From Burkholderiaceae bacterium (GTDB taxonomy: Bacteria > Pseudomonadota > Gammaproteobacteria > Burkholderiales > Burkholderiaceae), in the NCBI GenBank assembly GCA_030151165.1, contig JASLEM010000023.1, forward strand, positions 1-22,527: DNA of 22,527 nucleotides. Reading direction: 5' to 3'. The notes beneath the pieces are model-generated. The model ran no database searches. It was given only the letters and a program-made list of their open reading frames with translations, and was not told the DNA's origin. This document shows, in pieces, positions 15,806-22,527 of this stretch. A program made the position numbers and the translations under genes. Positions within the stretch are counted from its first letter, which is position 1; the number at the start of each line of letters is the position of its first letter.

Positions 15806-15863
15806 ATACCCCCTGGGGGTGTCCCCGGATTGGCATCGGGGGGTATTTCCCGCGACGATGCCA
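15806..15863 (+). repeat. Nested inverted repeats with alternating C and G runs upstream of tssA
   Basis: Three pairings overlap. ACCCCC-T-GGGGGT is a near-perfect palindrome (15808-15820). ATACCCCC (15806-15813) pairs perfectly with GGGGGTAT (15839-15846). TGGCATC (15831-15837) pairs perfectly with GATGCCA (15857-15863). GGGG-TGT-CCCC (15816-15826) is a fourth option. These pairings exclude one another, as in an attenuator or a complex operator. They end 20 bases before a candidate -35 box. Confidence 0.5.
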
Positions 15864-15882
15864 CCGCTGCGGCAAAGCCACC

Positions 15883-15911
15883 TTGAAGATGTCATCGTCT
15901 TGGACTACGCT
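15883..15911 (+). promoter_or_regulatory. Candidate promoter of the tssA-tssF operon
   Basis: TTGAAG (15883-15888), 17-base spacer, TACGCT (15906-15911), about 50 bases before the tssA start. Hexamer matches are four and three of six, but the spacing is ideal and the 222-base gap is where the second operon begins in the related H1 arrangement. Confidence 0.33.
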
Positions 15912-15947
15912 CGACGCTGCTCGGCCGAGGTGGCCTCGCTTCGAATC

Positions 15948-15952
15948 GGAGA
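15948..15952 (+). promoter_or_regulatory. Ribosome binding site fixing the tssA GTG start
   Basis: GGAGA lies nine bases before the GTG at 15962, and the conserved TssA sequence begins within a few residues of it. No upstream ATG in this frame is suitably placed. Confidence 0.55.
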
Positions 15953-15961
15953 AACCCTATA

Positions 15962-17035
15962 GTGCTCGATATCGACGCCCTCTCGCGTCCCATTGACGAC
16001 GCCGAACCGGCGGGCCCCGACCTCGAGTACGCCGAGGTCGCCGAGCTCGATCGTTTCGCAGCAGGCACGCCCGGCGTCATCGATCCGAAGACCCAGGAGC
16101 TGGTCGGCGCCGAAGAGCCGAACTGGCGCAAGGTCGCCGAGACGGCGCGCGAACTCCTCGGCAAGACGAAGGACTTGCGCGTCGCCGCCTGGCTCGCCCG
16201 CGCGGAACTCGCCAACCGCGGGTTGCCGGGCTTGTGCGACGGGCTGAAGCTGATCGTGGCGCTCGTCGAGAACTTCTGGGAGACGCTCTACCCGATGCTC
16301 GATCGGGATGAGGGCAACGACCCGATCGAGCGCCTGAACGTGCTCGCGAACCTGTCGCCGGATCCCACGCAATCGTTCGGTTCCGAGAGCCTGTTGCGTG
16401 CGCTGCGCGGCGCCCCCATCGTCGAGTCGCGCGAGGTCGGCCGCTACACGGTGCGCGACCTCGAATACGCGCTCGGCCGCATGCAGCCGCCGCAGGGCCA
16501 GACCGCGCCTGCCGAGGCCTTGCTCGCCGCGGCCTGGCGCCATGGCGACCCCGCGGCGAACGCGGAGAAGCGTGCCGGCATCGAGACCGGCCTCGCGGCG
16601 ATCCAGGCGATCACGAAGGTCTTCCAGCAGCACAGCGGGCAGCGCCCGAGCCTCGATTTCCTGCAGCAGACGCTCAAGCGCGTCGGCGAGTTCTACGCCG
16701 GCCTCGACGCCGAAGACGCGGCCGCCGCATCGGCCGCCGCGGGCGAGGGCGAGGAAGGCGAGGGCAGCGAAGTAGGGGGGTCGGGGTCCCCCGGGGGGAA
16801 ACCCCCCCGTTCGGGTGGCTTGGCGTCGCGTGCAGATGCGGTGAGAATCCTTCAGCAGGTCGCCGAGTTTCTTCGCAAGACCGAACCGAGCAGTCCGGCA
16901 CCGATGTTCGTCGAGCGCGCGATCAAGCTGCTGCAGATGGATTTCAACGCGATCGTCAAGGAATTGATGCCCGATTCGCGACGTCATATCGAGCTGCTCG
17001 GGGGCATCAAGCTTGACAACCCCGACGACGATTGA
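15962..17035 (+). CDS. tssA: T6SS tail-assembly protein TssA (ImpA N-terminal domain)
   Basis: This 357-residue protein starts with GTG, supported by GGAGA at 15948-15952, nine bases upstream. The N-terminal ImpA_N domain (about 10-135) shows PAGPDLEYAEVAELD, the NWRKVAETARELLGKTKDLR stretch and ENFWETLYPMLD. The C-terminal part has LASRADAVRILQQVAEFLRK and the SSPAPMFVERAIKLLQMDF stretch, typical of the short TssA class found with TagJ. TssA forms rings that coordinate baseplate binding and tube/sheath growth. A Gly/Pro-rich linker at residues 271-287 is encoded by an odd G/C-tract palindrome (16775-16815). tssB follows after 35 bases. Confidence 0.93.
   Translation: MLDIDALSRPIDDAEPAGPDLEYAEVAELDRFAAGTPGVIDPKTQELVGAEEPNWRKVAETARELLGKTKDLRVAAWLARAELANRGLPGLCDGLKLIVALVENFWETLYPMLDRDEGNDPIERLNVLANLSPDPTQSFGSESLLRALRGAPIVESREVGRYTVRDLEYALGRMQPPQGQTAPAEALLAAAWRHGDPAANAEKRAGIETGLAAIQAITKVFQQHSGQRPSLDFLQQTLKRVGEFYAGLDAEDAAAASAAAGEGEEGEGSEVGGSGSPGGKPPRSGGLASRADAVRILQQVAEFLRKTEPSSPAPMFVERAIKLLQMDFNAIVKELMPDSRRHIELLGGIKLDNPDDD
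16775..16815 (+). repeat. Palindromic G/C-tract element inside tssA
   Basis: Runs in order: G6 (16775-16780), G4 (16783-16786), C5 (16788-16792), G6 (16793-16798), AAA, C7 (16802-16808), then CCCG-TT-CGGG (16806-16815). G6-AAA-C6 forms a perfect hairpin, and GGGG-T-CCCC and C5G5 are alternative pairings. It is read in frame as a Gly/Pro/Ser linker, with base composition unlike the codon pattern on either side. Confidence 0.6.
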
Positions 17036-17055
17036 GCCGCGCCACAAGTCAGTCC

Positions 17056-17063
17056 AAGGAGAG
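17056..17063 (+). promoter_or_regulatory. Ribosome binding site fixing the tssB start
   Basis: AAGGAGAG lies seven bases before the ATG at 17071. It favours that start over an in-frame ATG at 17032, which would overlap the end of tssA. Confidence 0.6.
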
Positions 17064-17070
17064 ACCCGTC

Positions 17071-17583
17071 ATGTCAGGAAGCAGCCAGAAATTCATCGCA
17101 CGCAACCGCGCTCCGCGCGTGCAGATCGAGTACGACGTCGAGTTGTACGGCTCGAACAAGAAGATGCAGATCCCGTTCGTGATGGGCGTGATGGCCGATC
17201 TGTCGGGCAAGCCTGCCGAGCCCCTCGCGCCGGTGGCCGATCGCAAGTTCCTCGAGATCGACGTCGACAACTTCGACGAGCGCCTGAAGTCGATGAAGCC
17301 GCGTGCGGCGTTCGTCGTGCCGAACACGCTGACCGGCGAAGGCAACCTGAGCGTCGACATCACGTTCGAGAGCATGTCGGACTTCTCGCCCGAAGTCGTG
17401 GCGAAGAAGGTCGGTGCGCTCAACAACCTGCTCGAGGCGCGCACGCAGCTGAAGGACCTGCTGACCTACATGGACGGCAAGGTCGGCGCGGAGGAGTTGC
17501 TGAGCAAGGTGCTGAAGAACCCGGAACTGTTGAAGTCGCTCGCGGCGGCTCCGAAGCCGGCTGACGCGCCGGCGGCCGAATAA
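17071..17583 (+). CDS. tssB: T6SS contractile sheath small subunit TssB (VipA)
   Basis: This 170-residue protein has the usual TssB order: PRVQIEYDVELYG near residue 12, the PFVMGVMADLSGKPAEPL stretch near 31-48, a KFLEIDVDNFDERLKSMKP region near 56-74 and DITFESMSDFSPEVV near 93. TssB and TssC form the cytoplasmic contractile sheath around the Hcp tube; the TssB C-terminus takes part in the handshake with TssC, and in TagJ-containing systems TagJ binds TssB. Length is typical. tssC starts 62 bases downstream with its own GAGGAG, so the two are probably translated independently from one transcript. Confidence 0.97.
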   Translation: MSGSSQKFIARNRAPRVQIEYDVELYGSNKKMQIPFVMGVMADLSGKPAEPLAPVADRKFLEIDVDNFDERLKSMKPRAAFVVPNTLTGEGNLSVDITFESMSDFSPEVVAKKVGALNNLLEARTQLKDLLTYMDGKVGAEELLSKVLKNPELLKSLAAAPKPADAPAAE

Positions 17584-17645
17584 GCCGCCCGCGCCTCGCG
17601 CCGAGCCTTCCCCCGACACGCCCCCAGATCTCGAGGAGTCTGCCG

Positions 17646-19136
17646 ATGACCACCCAACAAGAATCGACCTCCGCCTCCGGCGCGACGGCCGAATTCGACG
17701 ATTTCGCCGCCCTGCTGCAAAAGGAATTCAAGCCGAAGACCGACCAGGCGAAGTCCGCGGTCGAGAACGCGGTGCACACGCTGGCGCAGCAGGCCCTCGC
17801 CGACACGGCGCTGGTCTCCACCGACGTGTACAACACGATCGAAGGCCTGATCGCCGCGCTCGACAAGAAGCTGTCCGAGCAGGTCAACCTGATCATCCAC
17901 CACGGCGACTTCACGAAGCTCGAAGGCGCGTGGCGTGGCCTCCATCATCTCGTCAACAACACCGAAACCGACGAGATGCTGAAGATCCGCGTGATGAACA
18001 TCTCCAAGGGGGATCTCCACAAGACGCTCAAGCGCTACAAGGGCACGGCGTGGGACCAGAGCCCGATCTTCAAGAAGGTCTACGAAGAGGAATTCGGCCA
18101 GCTGGGCGGCGTGCCGTACGGCGCGATCGTCGGCGACTACCACTTCGACCACAGCCCGGTCGACGTGGAACTGCTGAGCGAGATGGCCAAGATCGCCGCG
18201 GCCGCGCATGCCCCGTTCATCGCGGGCGCCTCGCCGACGACGCTGCAGATGGATTCGTGGCGCGAGCTGTCGAACCCGCGTGACCTGACCAAGATCTTCG
18301 AGAACTCCGAATACGCCGCGTGGCGCTCGCTGCGCGAGTCGGACGATTCGCGCTACATCGGCCTGGCCATGCCGCGTTTCCTCGCGCGCCTGCCCTACGG
18401 CGCGAAGACCAACCCGATCGATGCGTTCGACTTCGAGGAAGAAGTCGAAGGCGCCGACCACAACCGCTACGTCTGGGCGAACTCCGCCTACGCGATGGCC
18501 ACCAACATCACGCGTGCGTTCAAGCTGTACGGCTGGTGCACCACGATCCGCGGCGTCGAATCCGGCGGCTCGGTGCCCAACCTGCCTGTGCACTCGTTCC
18601 CGACCGACGACGGCGGCGTGGACATGAAGTGCCCGACCGAGATCGCGATCTCCGATCGCCGCGAGGCCGAACTCGCGAAGAACGGCTTCATGCCGCTGGT
18701 GCACCGCAAGAACAGCGATTTCGCGGCCTTCATCGGCGCCCAGTCGCTGCAGAAGCCGTCGGAGTACGACGACCCGGACGCGAGCGCCAACGCCAACCTG
18801 GCCGCGCGCCTGCCGTACCTGTTCGCTTCCTCGCGCTTCGCGCATTACCTCAAGTGCATGGTGCGCGACAAGGTCGGCTCGTTCGCGAGCGCCTCGTCGA
18901 TGCAGCGTTACCTCAGTGACTGGATCGGCAAGTACGTCGTCTCCAACCCGGAGAGCGCCGGGCAGATGATCCAGGCGCAGAAGCCGCTGGCCGCGGCGGA
19001 AGTGATCGTCGAGGAAGTCGAGGGCAACCCCGGCTACTACACGTCGAAATTCTTCCTCAAGCCTCACTATCAGCTGGAGGGGATGAGCATCTCCTTGCGG
19101 CTGGTTTCCAAGCTGCCTTCCGCGAAGGCGGCTTGA
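17646..19136 (+). CDS. tssC: T6SS contractile sheath large subunit TssC (VipB)
   Basis: This 496-residue protein is a full-length TssC. Landmarks in order: LEGAWRGLHHLVNNT near residue 92, the FKKVYEEEFGQLGGVPYGAI stretch near 142-161, a GDYHFDHSP segment, PFIAGASP, MPRFLARLPYG near 240, YVWANSAYAMATNITRAFKL, GWCTTIRGVESGG, a NGFMPLVHRKNSDFAAF stretch, SSRFAHYLKCMVRDKVGSFA near 396-415 and a final KPHYQLEGMSISLRLVSKLP segment. It polymerises with TssB into the sheath and is recycled by ClpV. GAGGAG (17633-17638) lies seven bases before the ATG. It is the natural comparison for the shortened sheath-like protein at 6911-8383. Confidence 0.98.
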   Translation: MTTQQESTSASGATAEFDDFAALLQKEFKPKTDQAKSAVENAVHTLAQQALADTALVSTDVYNTIEGLIAALDKKLSEQVNLIIHHGDFTKLEGAWRGLHHLVNNTETDEMLKIRVMNISKGDLHKTLKRYKGTAWDQSPIFKKVYEEEFGQLGGVPYGAIVGDYHFDHSPVDVELLSEMAKIAAAAHAPFIAGASPTTLQMDSWRELSNPRDLTKIFENSEYAAWRSLRESDDSRYIGLAMPRFLARLPYGAKTNPIDAFDFEEEVEGADHNRYVWANSAYAMATNITRAFKLYGWCTTIRGVESGGSVPNLPVHSFPTDDGGVDMKCPTEIAISDRREAELAKNGFMPLVHRKNSDFAAFIGAQSLQKPSEYDDPDASANANLAARLPYLFASSRFAHYLKCMVRDKVGSFASASSMQRYLSDWIGKYVVSNPESAGQMIQAQKPLAAAEVIVEEVEGNPGYYTSKFFLKPHYQLEGMSISLRLVSKLPSAKAA

Positions 19137-19197
19137 GTCCCACCAGGGGCGCATTCCGGTCACCACGACGGGGATTAATCTTTTCTAGGGGTACGAA

Positions 19198-19680
19198 ATG
19201 ACAATGGACATGTTCATCAAGATCGGCGACCTCAAGGGCGAGTCGGCGGACAGCAAGCACAAGGGCGAGATCGACGTCCTGGCCTGGAGTTGGGGCATGT
19301 CGAACTCCGGTTCGGCGCATGTCGGCGGCGGCGCCGGCGCCGGCAAGGTCAACGTGCAGGATCTGTCGTTCACCAAGTACATCGACAAGTCGACCCCGGA
19401 CCTGATGCTGGCCGCGTGCAACGGCAAGCACTATCCGACGGCCACGCTGGTGGTGCGCAAGGCGGGCGAAACGCCGGTCGAGTACCTGACCATCACGCTG
19501 ACCGAACTGATCGTCACCTCGGTGTCGACCGGCGGCTCGGGCGGCGAAGACCGGCTGACGGAAAACGTCACGCTGAACTTCTCCACCGTGAAGATCGACT
19601 ACATCGAGCAGCTGAAGACCGGCGGCAACGGCGCCACGCCGTCGATGGGCTGGAACATCACGGAAAACGTCAAGCTGTAA
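19198..19680 (+). CDS. hcp: T6SS tube protein Hcp
   Basis: This 160-residue protein shows the Hcp family pattern: MDMFIKIGDLKGES at the start, IDVLAWSWGMSNSGS, the VQDLSFTKYIDKSTPDLMLA stretch, CNGKHYPTATLVVRKAG and TLTELIVTSVSTGGSGG, ending in WNITENVKL. Hcp hexamers stack to form the inner tube and are secreted; small effectors can ride inside the ring. The sequence is less GC-extreme than its neighbours, as expected for a highly expressed gene. A GGGG-rich site sits just before the ATG at 19198; the second Met, at codon 3, is an alternative start. The 161-base gap to tagJ holds three stem-loops. Confidence 0.97.
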   Translation: MTMDMFIKIGDLKGESADSKHKGEIDVLAWSWGMSNSGSAHVGGGAGAGKVNVQDLSFTKYIDKSTPDLMLAACNGKHYPTATLVVRKAGETPVEYLTITLTELIVTSVSTGGSGGEDRLTENVTLNFSTVKIDYIEQLKTGGNGATPSMGWNITENVKL

Positions 19681-19690
19681 GGCTTGCTGC

Positions 19691-19714
19691 GACCGATCCG
19701 CTCGCGGGTCGGTC
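19691..19714 (+). repeat. First stem-loop downstream of hcp
   Basis: GACCGATCCG (19691-19700), loop CTCG, CGGGTCGGTC (19705-19714): ten pairs with one G-T wobble, starting ten bases after the hcp stop. No T run follows. It could protect the hcp mRNA 3' end. Confidence 0.5.
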
Positions 19715-19730
19715 GTCCTCCGCGCGCTTC

Positions 19731-19758
19731 CGATCGGATCGGCCCAGGCCGCCGATCG
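19731..19758 (+). repeat. Second inverted repeat downstream of hcp
   Basis: CGATCGG (19731-19737) pairs perfectly with CCGATCG (19752-19758) across a 14-base spacer that itself contains two GGCC copies. Confidence 0.4.
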
Positions 19759-19787
19759 ACGAGCGCCACGGAGGACTCGAATCCCAT

Positions 19788-19826
19788 CAGGCGCCGGTCC
19801 GTTCGACCGGCGCCTGCCGTTTATCC
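19788..19826 (+). terminator. Strong 12-bp hairpin, probable (partial) terminator between hcp and tagJ
   Basis: CAGGCGCCGGTC (19788-19799), loop CGTTC, GACCGGCGCCTG (19805-19816), then CCGTTTATC. The stem is perfect and G-C rich; the T run is short (three), so read-through into tagJ is likely. The tagJ ribosome site begins only 12 bases later. Such a site would raise hcp transcript levels relative to the genes downstream. Confidence 0.6.
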
Positions 19827-19841
19827 CCGGGGTGAGTGCTC

Positions 19842-20714
19842 ATGGCGTCCATCGATCTCGCGATGCAGTTTTCTTCCGCCGATCCGCTGGCGCACTTCGA
19901 CGATCTCCGTCGGATGATCCAGAAGCAGCCGCAGCGCTCCGACCTGCGGATCTTCCTGTTCCAGATCTACTGCGTGCAGGGCGAATGGATGAAGGCCGCG
20001 ACGCAGCTGGACGTGCTGCTGGAGCTCGACCCCTCGTCCAAGCCGATGGTGGAGACTTACCGCGAGGCGCTGCGCTGCGAGGTGCTGCGCCGCGATGTCT
20101 TCGACGGCAAGCGCTCCCCGCTGGTGCTGGGCGCGCCGCAGGACTGGCTCGCCGGCATGCTCGAGGCGCTGCGCCTCGACGCCGACGACCACCATGACGC
20201 CGCCGCCCAGATGCGCGCCAGCGCGCTCGAGGCCGCGCCAGCGACGGCCGGCACACTGGACGGTGCGCCGTTCGCCTGGCTCGCCGACGCCGATTCGCGC
20301 CTGGGGCCGGTGATCGAGGCGATCATCAACGGCAAGTACTACTGGGTGCCGGTCTCGCGGCTGATGCGCGTCGAGATCGACAAGCCGGCCGACCTCCGCG
20401 ATTTCGTCTGGACGCCCGCGACGCTGACGCTCGAGAATGGCGCCGCGAACGTCGCGCTGATCCCGACCCGCTACCCGGGCTCCGAGAAGGCGGCCGACCC
20501 CGCGCTGCGCCTCGCGCGCGCGACGGACTGGAGCGAACAGCCCGGCGGCGCCTGGCACGGCGTGGGCCAGCGCATGCTGACCACCGACCAGGCCGAGGTC
20601 GCGCTGCTGGACGTGCGCGTGCTGACCTTCGATGTCGAGCTCGTCGAGACGAGCGGCGAGCCGGAAGGCGCCGACGCCGAGCCGACCGACACCGCGACGC
20701 CGGCCAATGGCTGA
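19842..20714 (+). CDS. tagJ: T6SS accessory protein TagJ (ImpE family)
   Basis: This 290-residue protein has the ImpE/TagJ pattern: a TPR-like N-terminal helical part (FLFQIYCVQGEWMKAATQLD near 45-64, TYREALRCEVLRR), then a C-terminal domain with ADADSRLGPVIEAIINGKYY, WVPVSRL, LIPTRYPGSE and LRLARATDW. In P. aeruginosa TagJ binds the TssB N-terminus and helps recruit ClpV to the contracted sheath; it occurs in a subset of T6SSs. The ATG at 19842 follows GGGGTGAG at 19829-19836; a GTG at 19836 in the same frame lies inside that ribosome site and is unlikely. The last eight bases overlap the start of tssE. Confidence 0.93.
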   Translation: MASIDLAMQFSSADPLAHFDDLRRMIQKQPQRSDLRIFLFQIYCVQGEWMKAATQLDVLLELDPSSKPMVETYREALRCEVLRRDVFDGKRSPLVLGAPQDWLAGMLEALRLDADDHHDAAAQMRASALEAAPATAGTLDGAPFAWLADADSRLGPVIEAIINGKYYWVPVSRLMRVEIDKPADLRDFVWTPATLTLENGAANVALIPTRYPGSEKAADPALRLARATDWSEQPGGAWHGVGQRMLTTDQAEVALLDVRVLTFDVELVETSGEPEGADAEPTDTATPANG

Positions 20715-21204
20715 AGCGCTCTCGCGCGACCGGCTCTATCCGTCGCTGCTCGATCGGCTGGTCGACAACGACCCCGGCCGCCTGACGGAGCCGCGCGAGA
20801 ACCGCTCCGTCACGTTGCAGAAGCTGCGCGACAACGTCCTGCGCGACCTGAACTGGCTGTTCAACGCGACGCAGTCCAGCGAGGACTTCAGCGGGGACGA
20901 CCTGCTCGCGAACTCGGTCATCAACTACGGCCTGCCGCCACTGGCCGGACGCCCGGCCTCGCAGTACGACCTCGGCGAGCTCTCGCGCGTGCTGCGCGAG
21001 GTGATCCTGCGCTTCGAGCCGCGCATCATCGCCCACACGCTGAAGGTGCGTGCCGAGCGCACGACCGCCGATTCGCACAACGTGCTGGGCTTTCGCATCG
21101 AAGGCCAGCTCTGGTCGCAGCCGATCCCGCTCGAGATCTTCATGCGCACCGAGATCGACCTCGAGAGCGGCCTCACCAACGTCGTCGAAGCGAAGGGCGC
21201 CTGA
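20707..21204 (+). CDS. tssE: T6SS baseplate protein TssE (gp25-like)
   Basis: This 165-residue protein is a gp25-like baseplate wedge component: LYPSLLDRLVDN near the start, the RSVTLQKLRDNVLRDLNWLF stretch, SVINYGLPPLAG, ILRFEPRI and the closing MRTEIDLESGLTNVVEA segment. TssE initiates sheath assembly on the baseplate with TssF, TssG and TssK. I take the ATG at 20707 because the conserved sequence begins there and it overlaps the tagJ stop by eight bases, the usual sign of translational coupling. tssF follows after a 67-base gap. Confidence 0.95.
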   Translation: MAEALSRDRLYPSLLDRLVDNDPGRLTEPRENRSVTLQKLRDNVLRDLNWLFNATQSSEDFSGDDLLANSVINYGLPPLAGRPASQYDLGELSRVLREVILRFEPRIIAHTLKVRAERTTADSHNVLGFRIEGQLWSQPIPLEIFMRTEIDLESGLTNVVEAKGA

Positions 21205-21271
21205 GCGCGAACGTCCGCTCCGCCCGCCCGCCCGCACGACGGCCCTCGAACCACCGCACCGCTGAGCCACG

Positions 21272-22336
21272 ATGGATCCCCGACTCCTCGGCTACTACCG
21301 TCAGGAACTGCTGCACATCCGCGATGCCGCGTCGGAGTTCGCGCGCGAACATCCGAAGGTCGCGGCCCGCCTCGCGCTCGACACCACGTCGGCCGGGGGC
21401 GAATGCGTCGATCCGTATGTCGAGCGCCTGCTCGAAGGCTTCGCCTTCCTCGCGGCGCGCGTGCATTTCCAGCAGGACTCCGAGTACGCGCGATTCACGC
21501 AGTACCTGCTCGAGCTCGTCTACCCGGGCTACCTGGCGCCGACGCCGTCGATGCTGATCGCGCAGTTCGAGCCCGATCTCGACGACCCGGCGCTGGCGGT
21601 CGGGCCCGTGGTGCCGCGCGGCAGCGCGATGAGTTCGCGGCTGCAGCCGGGCGAGCGCACGGCGTGCCGCTTCACGATCGGCCAGGCGGTGCGGCTGTGG
21701 CCGTTGCGGATCGCACAGGCGCGCTTCCAGTCGCATGTCACCGACGTGCCTCCGCTGGCGCTCGCGGGCGTCGCGTCGCCGCATGCGTGCCTGCGCCTGC
21801 GCTTCAAGGTCGGCGCGTCGCTCACGGCCAGCCAGGTCGAGCTCGACGAGCTCGTGCTGCACCTCGCGGGCGACGACGGTATCGCGCACCGCGTCTACGA
21901 GCAGCTGTTCGCGCGCTGCCAGGCGATCGCCGTCGTCGAGCCGCTGCGGCGCCACGCGCTGGCCGGCGTGCTCGGGGCGGATGCGCTGCAGCCGGGCGGC
22001 TTCGAGGACGACGAGGCGCTGCTGCCGGTGCAGGATCGCTCGCTGGCGGGCTACCGCCTGCTCAAGGAATACGCGGCCTTCCCGGCGCGCTACCTGTTCG
22101 CGCGCATCAAGGGGCTGCGCGAGGCGCTGTCGCGGATCAAGACCTCCGAGTTCGAGCTGCTGTTCATCACCGACCGCAGCGACGTCACGCTGGAGAAGTC
22201 GCTCGACCAGACGAACTTCGCGCTGCACTGCACGCCGGCGATCAACCTGTTCCAGAAGCGCGCCGACCGGGTCGAGGTCAACCACCGCGACCACGAGTTC
22301 CATGTCGTCAGCGACCGCGCGCGGCCGATCGACTAG
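21272..22336 (+). CDS. tssF: T6SS baseplate protein TssF, N-terminal part ending at a premature TAG
   Basis: The frame encodes 354 residues with clear TssF features: LLGYYRQELLHIRDAASEFA at the start, the HPKVAARLALD and VERLLEGFAFLAARV segments, FTQYLLELVYPGYLAP, and later the RYLFARIKGLREALSRI and CTPAINLFQKRADRVEV stretches. TssF proteins are about 600 residues long, and this frame stops (TAG, 22334-22336) right after DRARPID, where the family continues. The same frame goes on encoding TssF-like sequence to the window edge. TssF is a core baseplate wedge protein, so a true stop here should abolish secretion. It may be a real nonsense mutation or a sequence error at the adjacent G run. Confidence 0.88.
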   Translation: MDPRLLGYYRQELLHIRDAASEFAREHPKVAARLALDTTSAGGECVDPYVERLLEGFAFLAARVHFQQDSEYARFTQYLLELVYPGYLAPTPSMLIAQFEPDLDDPALAVGPVVPRGSAMSSRLQPGERTACRFTIGQAVRLWPLRIAQARFQSHVTDVPPLALAGVASPHACLRLRFKVGASLTASQVELDELVLHLAGDDGIAHRVYEQLFARCQAIAVVEPLRRHALAGVLGADALQPGGFEDDEALLPVQDRSLAGYRLLKEYAAFPARYLFARIKGLREALSRIKTSEFELLFITDRSDVTLEKSLDQTNFALHCTPAINLFQKRADRVEVNHRDHEFHVVSDRARPID

Positions 22337-22527
22337 GTGGGGGGGGGGCGCCTGTCGGTCAAGGGCATCGACAAGTCCGGCGTACAGCAGGTGCGCGAGT
22401 TCAAGCCGCTGTACGCGCGCTACGACGACGCCAACAGCGATTCCTACGCCTTCTTCTCGACGCGGCGCATGCAGCGCGTGGTGTCCGAGCAGACGCGCCA
22501 GCGCGGCGCGCGCAGCGGCTACATCGG
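22337..22527 (+). pseudogene. tssF: In-frame continuation of tssF after the TAG (cut by the window edge)
   Basis: Directly after the TAG, in the same frame, come V-G-G-G-R, then LSVKGIDKSGVQQVREFKPL, YARYDDANSDSYAFFSTRRM and onward to the edge, which reads as the next part of TssF. The joining segment is encoded by GTG and a run of ten G (22339-22348). The downstream frame is intact, so the damage is local. Whether this is a pseudogene or an artefact cannot be settled here. Confidence 0.7.

Overview
The window is a very GC-rich stretch (roughly 70 %, judged by eye) in which every gene I accept lies on the + strand. It is almost entirely one type VI secretion system (T6SS) locus of a high-GC Gram-negative proteobacterium. 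The gene order and protein style suggest Betaproteobacteria, possibly Burkholderiales, but nothing seen here fixes the taxon.

Layout. (1) 1-3488, regulatory block: the 3' end of an Ala/Lys-rich protein (perhaps the tail of the Ser/Thr kinase that often partners the next genes), then an FHA-domain protein (TagH/Fha) and a PP2C phosphatase (PppA). (2) 3670-6794, spike and loading block: VgrG, a DUF4280 PAAR-like tip protein and a DUF4123 adaptor. No effector gene follows the adaptor. (3) 6911-8383: an unusual 490-residue protein that fuses a TssB-like N-terminus to a C-terminally shortened TssC-like domain. (4) 8759-15739, membrane and baseplate-connector block: TssK, TssL (with a C-terminal OmpA-like peptidoglycan-binding domain), TssM and TagF. 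TssJ is not present in the window. (5) 15962-22527, tail block: TssA, TssB, TssC, Hcp, TagJ, TssE and the first two thirds of TssF. This A-B-C-Hcp-J-E-F order matches the second operon of the Pseudomonas aeruginosa H1-T6SS, so TssG and ClpV are expected beyond the right edge.

How it works together. TssL and TssM anchor the machine in the inner membrane and envelope. TssK joins that complex to the baseplate (TssE and TssF here). TssA organises Hcp tube and TssB/TssC sheath growth. VgrG and the PAAR-like protein form the spike. FHA protein, phosphatase and TagF point to post-translational firing control through threonine phosphorylation, with TagF as the usual negative regulator.

Most notable: the fused sheath-like protein next to intact tssB and tssC; an in-frame TAG immediately before a run of ten G in tssF, after which the same frame still encodes TssF-like sequence; a palindromic G/C-tract element read in frame inside tssA; nested inverted repeats upstream of tssA; and three consecutive stem-loops filling the hcp-tagJ gap.
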